Shown here: one piece after another, positions 49,416 to 57,164 of the stretch | Layout of the letters: each line of letters opens with the position of its first letter | Position numbering within the stretch: the stretch's first letter is position 1 | Origin: an uncultured Halocynthiibacter sp. | GTDB lineage: Bacteria > Pseudomonadota > Alphaproteobacteria > Rhodobacterales > Rhodobacteraceae | Assembly: GCA_947503035.1 (NCBI GenBank) | Contig: CANNCD010000001.1 | Location: 434,001-498,000 of the forward strand | DNA: 64,000 bases | Direction: 5' to 3' | Translations under genes and position numbers: made by a program | The notes under the pieces: model-generated | Seen by the model: only the letters and a program-made list of their open reading frames with translations | Told to the model about the DNA's origin: nothing | Databases searched by the model: none

Positions 49416-50513
49416 ATGGACCGTCGTTCATTTCTACGTTCAACCGCACTTGGCGGCACAGCGGCAGCAGCAGCATCCACGCTAGCAGCACCAGCATACG
49501 CACAAGGCAAACGCACCCTAACTATGGTTACATCTTGGCCACGCGGCCTTGCGGGTGTTTGGGATTCCGTTGAACGTTTCAAGGCAAACGTTGAAGACAT
49601 CACAGATGGCACATTGACCATCGACGCCAAAGCATCCGGCGAACTTGTTGGCGGCCTCGAAGTATTCGACGCCGTTTCTGCGGGTCAGGCTGATATGTAT
49701 CACGCGGCTGACTACTATTTCGTGGGCCAGCACCCAGCGCTTGCATATTTCACAACTGTTCCGTTCGGCATGTCCGCACCGGAATTCATGACATGGTACT
49801 ACGCCATGGGCGGCATGGAGCTTCACCACGAAGTTGGCGAAATCTTTGGCCTGAAATCTTTTGTTGCTGGTCAAACTGGTGCGCAAGGTGGCGGTTGGTT
49901 CAACAAAGAGATCACTTCTGCTGAGGACTTCCAAGGTCTGAAATTCCGTATGCCTGGTCTTGGCGGCCAAGCATTGTCCAAACTTGGCGCATCTGTTCAG
50001 ACGCTTCCAGGTGGTGAGATTTACCAAGCCCTTTCAACTGGCGCCATCGACGGCACCGAGTGGATCGGCCCATGGTCAGACGAAAAACTTGGTCTTCAAG
50101 AAGTTGCGAAACACTACTACCCAGCAGGCTTCCACGAGCCAGGCGCAGCACTTTCTGTTGCGACTAACCTTGAAGTGTTCGAAGGTCTTGACCGTTCGCA
50201 CCAGCGCGCAATCGAAGTTGCAGCAGCAGAAGCACACCAGCACAACTACTCTTTGTTCATCGCGAACAACGGTCCTGCGTTGGAACGTCTTCTTGCAGCT
50301 GGCGTTCAGGCGCACACATTCCCTGACGAAGTTTGGGATGCGTTTGGTGCGGCATCTGCAGAAGTTCTTGACGGCTTTATGGACGACGAATTGTTCGCCA
50401 AGGTCCGCAACTCTGCCGAGTCTGCAATGACCACTGTTTCTGGTTGGACATCACGTTCCGACGCGGCCTACGTGAACCAGCGTTCCCGCGTTCAGGCTGC
50501 AATGGCCAAGTAA
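49416..50513 (+). CDS. TRAP transporter substrate-binding protein, TakP-like
   Basis: This 365-residue DctP-family protein has a twin-arginine signal (MDRRSFLRSTALGG, cleavage after AYA near residue 29). It follows the alpha-keto-acid-binding protein TakP of Rhodobacter closely in layout, with GELVGGLEVFDAVSAG, QGGGWFNKEI, the FRMPGLGG segment and GAIDGTEWIGPWSDEKLG. The Glu-Trp pair in the last would help hold the metal and carboxylate. It is likely to bind a 2-oxo or 2-hydroxy monocarboxylate. Codon use is shifted toward T- and A-ending codons, as in the betaine-binding protein. GGGAGGAGA lies just before ATG 49416, so an in-frame ATG at 49401 is rejected. Confidence 0.9.
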   Translation: MDRRSFLRSTALGGTAAAAASTLAAPAYAQGKRTLTMVTSWPRGLAGVWDSVERFKANVEDITDGTLTIDAKASGELVGGLEVFDAVSAGQADMYHAADYYFVGQHPALAYFTTVPFGMSAPEFMTWYYAMGGMELHHEVGEIFGLKSFVAGQTGAQGGGWFNKEITSAEDFQGLKFRMPGLGGQALSKLGASVQTLPGGEIYQALSTGAIDGTEWIGPWSDEKLGLQEVAKHYYPAGFHEPGAALSVATNLEVFEGLDRSHQRAIEVAAAEAHQHNYSLFIANNGPALERLLAAGVQAHTFPDEVWDAFGAASAEVLDGFMDDELFAKVRNSAESAMTTVSGWTSRSDAAYVNQRSRVQAAMAK

Positions 50514-50530
50514 TCCTATAAAAATTGAAG

Positions 50531-50561
50531 ACACCGCGCGGGAAATCCGTGCGGTGTTTTT
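50531..50561 (+). terminator. Intercistronic hairpin after TRAP binding-protein gene
   Basis: ACACCGCGCGG (50531-50541) pairs with CCGTGCGGTGT (50547-50557), 11 bp with one G-U pair, followed by TTTT. It lies between binding-protein and permease genes and would lower permease expression. Confidence 0.75.
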
Positions 50562-50580
50562 GTAACAAGGGGGCAAACCT

Positions 50581-51474
50581 ATGCTGGCTTCGCTGCAATG
50601 GGTGATCACCAACATCGCGTTGGGTTTCTACAATCTTTTCTATGCACTTACACATCCGCAGCTCTGGCTTGATTGGTCAGACAAAGAAGCGTTGATGCGT
50701 TTTGTCTATTACGGCGGCTCGGTCGAGCTGTTCTTTGCTATTCTCGATATCTTCATCGTTGTGACGGTCATTGGTTTGATCTGGAACCGTGTGATGTGGG
50801 GCATTGTTCGTGGCCTAGAAGCCTTTGCAAACGGCGTTGGTCGTCTTGCGGCTTGGGCCGGTTTGCTCATGGTTTTGCAGCAAATCATCGTTGTGTTCCT
50901 TCAGGCGGTGTTCCGTGTCGGTGAAATCACCATCGCGCCGTTTGGCATTGGGTTCACCCAGTCGCTCGGTTGGTTCGGCGACAGTCTGAAATTTGAAAAC
51001 GCCATCGTGGTGATGCTTTGTGTGACATATACCTTTGTCCAAGGCGGCCATGTGCGTGTTGATCTTTTGTATGCGGCGGCCAGCTATCGCACCAAAAAGA
51101 TCGTCGATATGGTCGGGTCTATGATCTTTATGATCCCCGTTGCCGTTTTGACATGGATGTACGCGTGGTATTTCCTGTGGCGCAGTTTGATTACGCCAAA
51201 GGTCAACGCCACCGACAAAATCGAACTTTTGATGCGCAAATCTCGCATTGTGAAATGGAACGTGGAAACCATCGGGTTTTCGCCAAACGGGTTCAACGGG
51301 TATTTCCTGTTTAAAATCCTGCTGATCGCCTTTGTTGCGATGGTCATTCTACAGGCGATTGCGTTTTTCTATCGGTCCTACCTCGAACTTAAAGAGGGCC
51401 CCGAAAGCGAGGGCAAATACTTGGATCGCGACACACTTGGTGCAGGCGAAGAAGCCTATGAAGGCACGCACTAA
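50581..51474 (+). CDS. TRAP transporter small permease
   Basis: This 297-residue DctQ-type membrane subunit has four core segments in the C-terminal two-thirds (TYTFVQGGHVRVDLLY is a typical DctQ stretch) and an extra N-terminal region with two more hydrophobic segments. Ordinary small permeases are about 160-200 residues, so this is an enlarged form. Such forms occur with TakP-like binding proteins and large extended DctM subunits. It is translated 15 bp before the large permease gene. Confidence 0.87.
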   Translation: MLASLQWVITNIALGFYNLFYALTHPQLWLDWSDKEALMRFVYYGGSVELFFAILDIFIVVTVIGLIWNRVMWGIVRGLEAFANGVGRLAAWAGLLMVLQQIIVVFLQAVFRVGEITIAPFGIGFTQSLGWFGDSLKFENAIVVMLCVTYTFVQGGHVRVDLLYAAASYRTKKIVDMVGSMIFMIPVAVLTWMYAWYFLWRSLITPKVNATDKIELLMRKSRIVKWNVETIGFSPNGFNGYFLFKILLIAFVAMVILQAIAFFYRSYLELKEGPESEGKYLDRDTLGAGEEAYEGTH

Positions 51475-51489
51475 TTAAGGGGCACTAAC

Positions 51490-53847
51490 ATGATATTCGG
51501 ATTAGATGGGGTCGAAGTCGGCCTGATAATCGTCTTCCTTTGCCTCTTTGGGGGCATTCTTTCAGGATTTCCAGTGGCGTTTGCCATTGGTGGATCGGGG
51601 CTTGTGGCCTTTGGCATCATTGCCGCATTCGATAGCGCGGGGCTCTTGGTCCACTATGCTGTTGATACCGGCTCGGATGCGTATCGCGCACTTGTCGACA
51701 CGGGGTTACATCCCGATACCATATCGTCGTTCAGGTATCCTGAACTTCCGCTCGCCCCCGAGGCCTTGTTCCAAGGTGGCTGGGAAGGCGCGATGAAGAC
51801 CAAGCTGTCGTTCATCGTAAACCGTATGAACGAACGTGTTCTGGCCGGTCAGTCCATCGAAACCCTTCTTGCGGTTCTGATGTTCGTGATGATGGGCATC
51901 ACATTGGAACGCTCTAAGATCGCGAACGACCTGTTGACCACCATGAGCCGCGTGTTCGGCCCGCTTCCGGGTGGTTTGGCCGTATCCGTTGTAATCGTGG
52001 GCGCGTTCTTGGCGGCGTCTACTGGCATCGTTGGTGCGACCGTGGTGACCATGGGTCTGTTGTCTTTGCCGACGATGTTGCGCAACGGCTATTCCCCCGA
52101 AATCGCGACTGGTGTGATTGCGGCCTCTGGCACATTGGGCCAAATCATCCCGCCGTCCATCGTGATCGTTCTTCTGGGCACGCTTGCCGGTGATCTGTAT
52201 TCCTCCGCCCAAGAGGCCCGCGCGCAAACCGCTGGCTGTACCGACGCTCTGACATATCTCGGCGAAAGCGCGGTTGTCTCCGTTGGGACATTGTTCCAAG
52301 CGGCGCTGTTGCCCGGCATCCTGCTCGCGTTCCTCTATGGCGCTTATGCGTTCGGCTATGCGTTGCTCAACCCGCATAAGGCGCCGCCTGTTCGGTTTGA
52401 CGATGCAACCGGCGGTGAAATCACCACCCGCAATGAGAAACTCACTTGGTTCTTGGCGGTTCCGATTGTTCTGATCGGTGGCGTGGTTGCGCTGTCCTCT
52501 GCGAACATCATCGGCTCGCAGTCGCTTGAAGTGTCCCGTTACACCCAAGCCTCCGAAGGTTCGGTTCTACGTACAAACGTCAGCGAACAATGTCAGATCG
52601 CCATGATTGACCTGCACGGTCAGGACAAATGGGATCTTGCGGTTGCACAAACAGCGGCCATCGCCGACGCCGGTGGCGCCGAAGCCAGCCGCGAGTTGAC
52701 CGATGACGAATACACAGCAGCCATCGAAGACAGCCTTGCGAACACTGCGCCGATTGGCACGGGTGTTGCGGTTGGCTTCTTGATGCTGGGTCTGATGTTG
52801 ACGACGGCACGCGGCGTGTCCCCCTCTGCGAACCCACTTCCGTTGATTGCGGGTGGTTTGGCGGCGGGTGCGGCGCTGGTGATCGACTTCTTCTTGATCC
52901 CATCGACGGCCTCTGCGGGTACACGGTTCTTGATCTTGTTGCTTCCGCTTGCTGTGACCCTTTGGGGCGCGAAATACGCGGTGGGCATTTTGTCCAAGAA
53001 TGAACTCTTGCGCGTGGTCTTCCCACCGCTCTTGCTCATCGTTGCGGTGCTTGGTTCGATCCTTGGTGGTGTGACCAACCCGACACCGGCTGCGGCCCTT
53101 GGGGCAGGGGGCGCGATCATGCTTGCCGCCTATCGCAAGTTGGTTGAACAGGGGCGCTCGCCCAAGCCCGTCTTGGTGTCGGCGCTGGCGATTGGTGTCT
53201 TGTTGCTGATCGGCGGGAACTTTGATCTGCGCATCACCCGCGAGGTCGTGCCGCTCGAAGATTGGATCGCCTATATCGTGGCCTCTGCCTGTTACTTTGC
53301 GGCCATTGGCGGTATTTTGTACAGCTGCTGGGTTCTGTTCCGTGCGTCGGTTTTGACACCGGTTGTGCGCGAAACGGCCAAGGTGACGGCGATGGTCTTT
53401 ACCATCCTGATCGGTTCGCAATTGTTGAACCTTGTGGTGATCTCGTTCGGCGGTGAACACTATATCCAACAATTCCTGCGCAGCTTTGACAGCGAAGTGA
53501 AGGTGTTCATCCTTGTGATGATCGTGCTCTTTGTGCTCGGCTTTGTGCTTGATTTCCTTGAGATCATCTACATCGTTGTGCCGATTGTGGGGCCGGTGAT
53601 TTACGGCGGTACGATGGATCCGAAATGGGTCACCATCATGATCGCGGTGAACCTTCAGACGTCATTCCTGACACCTCCGTTCGGCTTTGCGCTGTTCTAT
53701 CTGCGGGGGGTTGCGCCAAAGTCCGTCACAACAGGACACATCTATCGTGGTGTTATCCCGTTCGTTCTGATCCAGGTTGCGGGTCTCGGATTGCTCTGGT
53801 TGTTCCCATCGGTGGTGACCATCATTCCGAACCTCCTCGGAGGGTAA
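51490..53847 (+). CDS. TRAP transporter large permease, extended form
   Basis: This 785-residue DctM-type ion-transporter subunit is nearly twice the usual 420-450 residues. DctM-like segments are at the N-terminus (FGGILSGFPVAFAIGGSG), around residues 120-240 (ASTGIVGATVVTMGLLSLPTML, SGTLGQIIPPSIVIV) and in the last 240 (LGGVTNPTPAAALGAGGA, LDFLEIIYIVVPIVGP, TSFLTPPFGFALFYLRGV). Two parts are extra: a soluble insert at about 50-105, and a block of about 200 residues (315-510) with a hydrophilic section followed by several added membrane segments. It pairs with an enlarged small subunit. A terminator follows. Confidence 0.88.
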   Translation: MIFGLDGVEVGLIIVFLCLFGGILSGFPVAFAIGGSGLVAFGIIAAFDSAGLLVHYAVDTGSDAYRALVDTGLHPDTISSFRYPELPLAPEALFQGGWEGAMKTKLSFIVNRMNERVLAGQSIETLLAVLMFVMMGITLERSKIANDLLTTMSRVFGPLPGGLAVSVVIVGAFLAASTGIVGATVVTMGLLSLPTMLRNGYSPEIATGVIAASGTLGQIIPPSIVIVLLGTLAGDLYSSAQEARAQTAGCTDALTYLGESAVVSVGTLFQAALLPGILLAFLYGAYAFGYALLNPHKAPPVRFDDATGGEITTRNEKLTWFLAVPIVLIGGVVALSSANIIGSQSLEVSRYTQASEGSVLRTNVSEQCQIAMIDLHGQDKWDLAVAQTAAIADAGGAEASRELTDDEYTAAIEDSLANTAPIGTGVAVGFLMLGLMLTTARGVSPSANPLPLIAGGLAAGAALVIDFFLIPSTASAGTRFLILLLPLAVTLWGAKYAVGILSKNELLRVVFPPLLLIVAVLGSILGGVTNPTPAAALGAGGAIMLAAYRKLVEQGRSPKPVLVSALAIGVLLLIGGNFDLRITREVVPLEDWIAYIVASACYFAAIGGILYSCWVLFRASVLTPVVRETAKVTAMVFTILIGSQLLNLVVISFGGEHYIQQFLRSFDSEVKVFILVMIVLFVLGFVLDFLEIIYIVVPIVGPVIYGGTMDPKWVTIMIAVNLQTSFLTPPFGFALFYLRGVAPKSVTTGHIYRGVIPFVLIQVAGLGLLWLFPSVVTIIPNLLGG

Positions 53848-53856
53848 TGAAACGCC

Positions 53857-53887
53857 AAAGGCCGCCCACTGGGCGGCCTTTTTATTT
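53857..53887. terminator. Terminator between TRAP operon and VOC gene
   Basis: AAAGGCCGCCC (53857-53867) and GGGCGGCCTTT (53871-53881) form a perfect 11-bp stem with a 3-nt loop, followed by TTATTT on the plus strand. The T-run overlaps the stop of the convergent VOC gene, so it can act in both directions. Confidence 0.9.
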
Positions 53888-54274
53888 GGGGCAAAGCTGT
53901 AACAGATCCCAGCGATTTCCGAAGGGGTCCCGCCAGACCGCGACCTTGCCATAGGGTTCATCGCGCGGGGTTTCCTCGAACACGACGCCCTTGGCGACCA
54001 TTTCCGCGTGATCAATATCGAACTGATCCGTATGCAGGAAAAACCCGACCCGTCCGCCGGTTTGATTGCCAATTGCCGCCTCTTGGGGCTCGCCCACGGC
54101 GCGCGCCAAAAGGATCGCGGTTTCGGCGCCCGCAGGTTTCACAAGCACCCAGCGTTTGCCGCCGCCAAGGTCGATATCTTCGACCAATTCAAACCCCAAG
54201 ACATCCACATAAAACGCCAGCCCTGCATCGTAACACGGGACGTTGATCGTAAACGACGAAATGAATTGCGCCAT
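53882..54274 (-). CDS. VOC-family (glyoxalase/bleomycin-resistance-like) protein
   Basis: This 130-residue protein has two paired beta-alpha-beta-beta-beta modules of the vicinal oxygen chelate fold. FYVDVLGFELVED marks the first and RVGFFLHTDQFD and DPFGNRWDLLQL the second. The start is ATG 54274, 1 bp after the bpt stop; a longer in-frame extension to 54490 would lie inside bpt and is rejected. The gene order bpt then VOC suggests a two-gene operon. The substrate is unknown; metal ligands cannot be assigned with confidence. Confidence 0.85.
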   Translation of the reverse strand: MAQFISSFTINVPCYDAGLAFYVDVLGFELVEDIDLGGGKRWVLVKPAGAETAILLARAVGEPQEAAIGNQTGGRVGFFLHTDQFDIDHAEMVAKGVVFEETPRDEPYGKVAVWRDPFGNRWDLLQLCPK

Positions 54275-54275
54275 A

Positions 54276-55091
54276 TCAGTCGATTTTCGGGAGCATGATC
54301 TGCGCCACCTGTTCCGCGATGGGAAGGGGTTCAACCGATTGGGGTTCCGAACGAATGTCGGGAATGTCGGCCATATCGATCCACTCGCCATCTTTATAGA
54401 TTTCAAGGGGTTGATAGGCGGCCTTATAGTCCATCTTGGGGCTGCCCGCGACCCAATAGCCAAGGTACACATAGGGCAAACCAGCATCACGCGCGATCTG
54501 GATATGGTCCAAAATCAGATAGGTTCCAAGGCTGTCTTTGGCGCGTTCCGGTGCGAAAAACGAATAGACCATAGACACGCCATCGTCGAACACATCGGTC
54601 AAACAAACGGCGTTCAGGTCACGGTCAGGGTCGCTATCTGAACGGTATTCTACAACGCGGGTGCGCACGGGGGTTTCCTCGATCATGGCGGCGAATTCGA
54701 ACACATCCATATCGGCCATACCCCCATCGGCGTGGCGGCTGTTCAGATATTCGCGGAACAATTCGTATTGCGCATCCGTGGCCCAAGGCGAGGTCGCAAC
54801 CCGTTTGAGGTCGGAATTACGGCGCAACACGCGGCGCTGGCTTTTGCTTGGTTCGAAATCGGCAACGCGGATACGTGCGGACATACAGGCGTTGCAATCG
54901 GCGCAGGACGGGCGGTACAGCACGTTTTGCGACCGACGAAACCCTTGCTTTGACAGGCTATCGTTCAGGTCGCGCGCCTGATCCCCCTGAAGGGCCGTAA
55001 AGAGTTTGCGCTCCATCCGGTTGTCCAAATACGGGCAATCCTGAGGGGAGGTCACATAGAATTGGGGGGCGATCGGAAGACTATGACGCAT
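54276..55091 (-). CDS. bpt: Aspartate/glutamate leucyltransferase (Bpt/Ate family)
   Basis: This enzyme transfers leucine from leucyl-tRNA to the N-terminal Asp or Glu of proteins and marks them for ClpAP (N-end rule). The 271-residue protein has the conserved N-terminal [10 protein letters not shown] (near residue 19), the cysteine cluster [13 protein letters not shown] (near 62) and the C-terminal [24 protein letters not shown] block. The family is often labelled arginyltransferase (Ate), but bacterial members tested are leucyltransferases. It lies 1 bp before the VOC gene and after a short gap from the RDD gene. Confidence 0.93.
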   Translation of the reverse strand: MRHSLPIAPQFYVTSPQDCPYLDNRMERKLFTALQGDQARDLNDSLSKQGFRRSQNVLYRPSCADCNACMSARIRVADFEPSKSQRRVLRRNSDLKRVATSPWATDAQYELFREYLNSRHADGGMADMDVFEFAAMIEETPVRTRVVEYRSDSDPDRDLNAVCLTDVFDDGVSMVYSFFAPERAKDSLGTYLILDHIQIARDAGLPYVYLGYWVAGSPKMDYKAAYQPLEIYKDGEWIDMADIPDIRSEPQSVEPLPIAEQVAQIMLPKID

Positions 55092-55185
55092 GAAACCTGT
55101 TGCCTTGCTGAATATCTCCTAGCCTAACAACAGGTTCACGAAAATCCAATAGGAACCGACAAATTGAGTTAATTCAGGCGGTTTT

Positions 55186-55635
55186 CTAGCGCGCCGCGCG
55201 GTTTATCGCCACGACGCCCAGCAAACGGTCGACCAAACCTTGGCCGCGGGGCGAAGTGATCATCACGAAGATCGTCGCGATTTGCGCAAGGAAAATCCCG
55301 AAAGACACCATATAAAGAAGCGTGTGCATCGCGGCCATGCCGGCAGACAGACGTTCCCCGTCATAGGTCCGAAGCTCGACCGACATGACCCGCATGCCAA
55401 GCGTCGCCGATCCCGACGCAATCGTGAGCGACCGGTATAGGAAATCCACGGCCAGAAAGACCAACGGAATAATAAATAGCCCGATAATGGTCACGGTGCT
55501 GATCACGATGGTCAAAATCGAGATGATGATAACGTCGATGATCCATGCAAAGAACCGCTTGGATGTGACGTCCTGATAGAAATCAGGGTGAAATTGCGGG
55601 TCTGGTAATCCCGAAGGATAAAGGTCTTGATGCAT
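55186..55635 (-). CDS. RDD-family membrane protein
   Basis: This 149-residue protein has three or four hydrophobic segments and an RDD signature. FFAWIIDVIIISILTIVIS near residue 28 is the usual RxxA/xxxD first segment, and ATLGMRVMSVELRTYDG is the conserved central motif. RDD proteins are poorly understood; some act as Na+/H+ exchangers. It lies downstream of the DUF2852 gene on the same strand with a gap of 66 bp, so the two may be cotranscribed. Confidence 0.87.
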   Translation of the reverse strand: MHQDLYPSGLPDPQFHPDFYQDVTSKRFFAWIIDVIIISILTIVISTVTIIGLFIIPLVFLAVDFLYRSLTIASGSATLGMRVMSVELRTYDGERLSAGMAAMHTLLYMVSFGIFLAQIATIFVMITSPRGQGLVDRLLGVVAINRAAR

Positions 55636-55701
55636 GTCTCTCTCGTAATTTGGGCGTTGTATTGGGGTACGATGGGGCGGCAGGACCGCCCCGTTTTGGG
55701 T

Positions 55702-56115
55702 CTAGGCGACAATCACGTCGTCGTCACCGTCATCTTTGGCTTTTTTGGATTTTGGGGCCTGGGCCTGTTTGTCCATAAAGTCGTCGAATTCGGATTTGTC
55801 TTTGGCTTCGCGCAGACGCTCGAGGAAGGCTTCAAAGTTTGATTGTTCTTCTTCGAGACGACGCAAGGTGTCCGCTTTGTAGGCATCAAACGCAGTGTTG
55901 CCCGAGCTCTTGAAGCCGTAATTCGTGTTGTGTTTGCGGGCCTTACAGCCGGAACCTTTGAACATGCGTTTACTCCAGATCATATAAAACAGAAGGGCAA
56001 GGCCAACGGGCCAAACGAAGATAAACCCAAGAACCATAGCTGCGATCCAGGCACCTTTGCCACGCTCGTCAAGCCACGTTTCGGCGGTTGTGGGGAATGA
56101 TGCGATCGTATTCAT
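55702..56115 (-). CDS. DUF2852-family protein
   Basis: This 137-residue protein of unknown function has one membrane segment (about residues 22-46, GAWIAAMVLGFIFVWPVGLALLFYMIW). A basic stretch follows, and then a charged, partly coiled-coil C-terminus (AFDAYKADTLRRLEEEQSNFEAFLERLREAKDK). The tail ends in Lys/Asp-rich low-complexity sequence. It matches DUF2852 as I remember the family, which occurs in Rhodobacteraceae and Rhizobiales. Two 19-bp palindromes lie upstream, so expression is probably regulated. Orientation with the C-terminus in the cytoplasm is inferred from positive charge after the segment. Confidence 0.85.
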   Translation of the reverse strand: MNTIASFPTTAETWLDERGKGAWIAAMVLGFIFVWPVGLALLFYMIWSKRMFKGSGCKARKHNTNYGFKSSGNTAFDAYKADTLRRLEEEQSNFEAFLERLREAKDKSEFDDFMDKQAQAPKSKKAKDDGDDDVIVA

Positions 56116-56142
56116 GTGGTATGTCTCCTTGGGTTTATGTTG

Positions 56143-56161
56143 ATGTGAATGTCTTTCACAT
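56143..56161. promoter_or_regulatory. 19-bp palindrome ATGTGAA-N5-TTCACAT
   Basis: A perfect 7+7 dyad with a 5-bp spacer, 28 bp upstream of the DUF2852 gene start. A second, nearly identical copy is at 56201-56219, 58 bp away centre to centre. It is a regulatory-site candidate for a dimeric repressor. Confidence 0.6.
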
Positions 56162-56200
56162 TGAATAGATGGGAAGGTATCCAGAGATCTTCAAGGGATA

Positions 56201-56219
56201 ATGTGAATATTATTTACAT
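56201..56219. promoter_or_regulatory. 19-bp palindrome ATGTGAA-N5-TTTACAT
   Basis: This is the second copy of the dyad at 56143-56161, with one mismatch in the second arm. The left arm is identical and the spacer is the same. Both lie between the DUF2852 gene and the divergent gene at 56352. Confidence 0.6.
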
Positions 56220-56351
56220 TATTTTAGCGCGGAGAGAAAAGTGATTTTCTTTCAGTAGAATAGGGGTAATACGGGCAACAAGGGTTTGATCGTTTGATCT
56301 CATGTTTCAAAAAATATCGCGCGGCGTTGGGTGGTATGTTATGCCAGCTAT

Positions 56352-57164
56352 ATGAAAGATCACATTATATTATGCATCCCTGGCACATGGCGGGATCGAA
56401 CAGATTTTATTGAAACGCTGTCGGCTGGCACGGGCGGAAAACTGACCGTCGAGGGGGATCGTCTTCGGAACCGTGCGACCGGCGACACGTTCGAATTTAA
56501 CATGTTCCCTCATGTCGATGGAATGGGGGAGGATTTCCGCGAGAGTTCTCGGCTCAAGCCGATTTCAGAAGAGATCTTGGCCAAAGTCGCCGATCACAGC
56601 ACCTTTGTCGCCCTTTATGCAGACAGGGGCGATGCAGCGCTTGCGCTTGCTATGTCGGAAATGGCGCTGTGTATCCTTGAGTGCGGTGGACTGGCCCTGC
56701 GCGTCGAGGGCGCCAAACGGGCGATGGACCGTGACACGTGGCAAAAGGGCATAGAGCAGGCGCGCGAGCTTGGGCCGTTTATGCTCTATCATCAATTCGT
56801 CTGGGTGTTCATTCGGGGCGAGGGGTGTTTCGATAGCATCGGCATGCCATTTTTGGGCCAGCCTGATATCTCGGTTGAAACCGATGACCCCGAAGTTGCC
56901 CTGGCGGTGTTTAATGAATTCGCGAAGTATATGTTGATCCACAGACCCGAAATATCGGACGGGCAGACCATTGCATTCGAGGGCACGGATGGGGTTTGGC
57001 AGATGACCAAAGTCGAGCACAGCTGTGCGGATGACCCTGATATTGATTTTTCTCTCGGGATGTGGCGGCTTCGGCGCACCGTGCCCCGCTCTAAGGGGGC
57101 GCGGATGTTACGAAATTTAAAGGATGCGGCATTGACCGTCCTGTCGCGCGGGCGCAATGTATGA
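56352..57164 (+). CDS. Unknown protein upstream of glnE
   Basis: I do not recognise this 270-residue protein with confidence. It starts MKDHIILCIPGTWRDRTDF and contains LALRVEGAKRAMDRDTW and QFVWVFIRGEGCFDSIGM. The C-terminus is basic (PRSKGARMLRNLKDAALTVLSRGR). There is no signal peptide or membrane segment, so it is probably cytoplasmic. The mix of beta stretches and Asp/Glu suggests a DUF4261-like enzyme or binding protein, but this is a guess. ATG 56352 is preferred over ATG 56331 for lack of any support for the longer form; neither has a clear ribosome-binding site. It overlaps the glnE start by 8 bp. Confidence 0.7.
   Translation: MKDHIILCIPGTWRDRTDFIETLSAGTGGKLTVEGDRLRNRATGDTFEFNMFPHVDGMGEDFRESSRLKPISEEILAKVADHSTFVALYADRGDAALALAMSEMALCILECGGLALRVEGAKRAMDRDTWQKGIEQARELGPFMLYHQFVWVFIRGEGCFDSIGMPFLGQPDISVETDDPEVALAVFNEFAKYMLIHRPEISDGQTIAFEGTDGVWQMTKVEHSCADDPDIDFSLGMWRLRRTVPRSKGARMLRNLKDAALTVLSRGRNV

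Noticed and set aside
56143-56161. CRP/FNR-type site
   Set aside because: CRP and FNR sites have a 16-bp or 14-bp layout (TGTGA-N6-TCACA or TTGAT-N4-ATCAA). Here the arms are separated by one base too many and the FNR core is missing.
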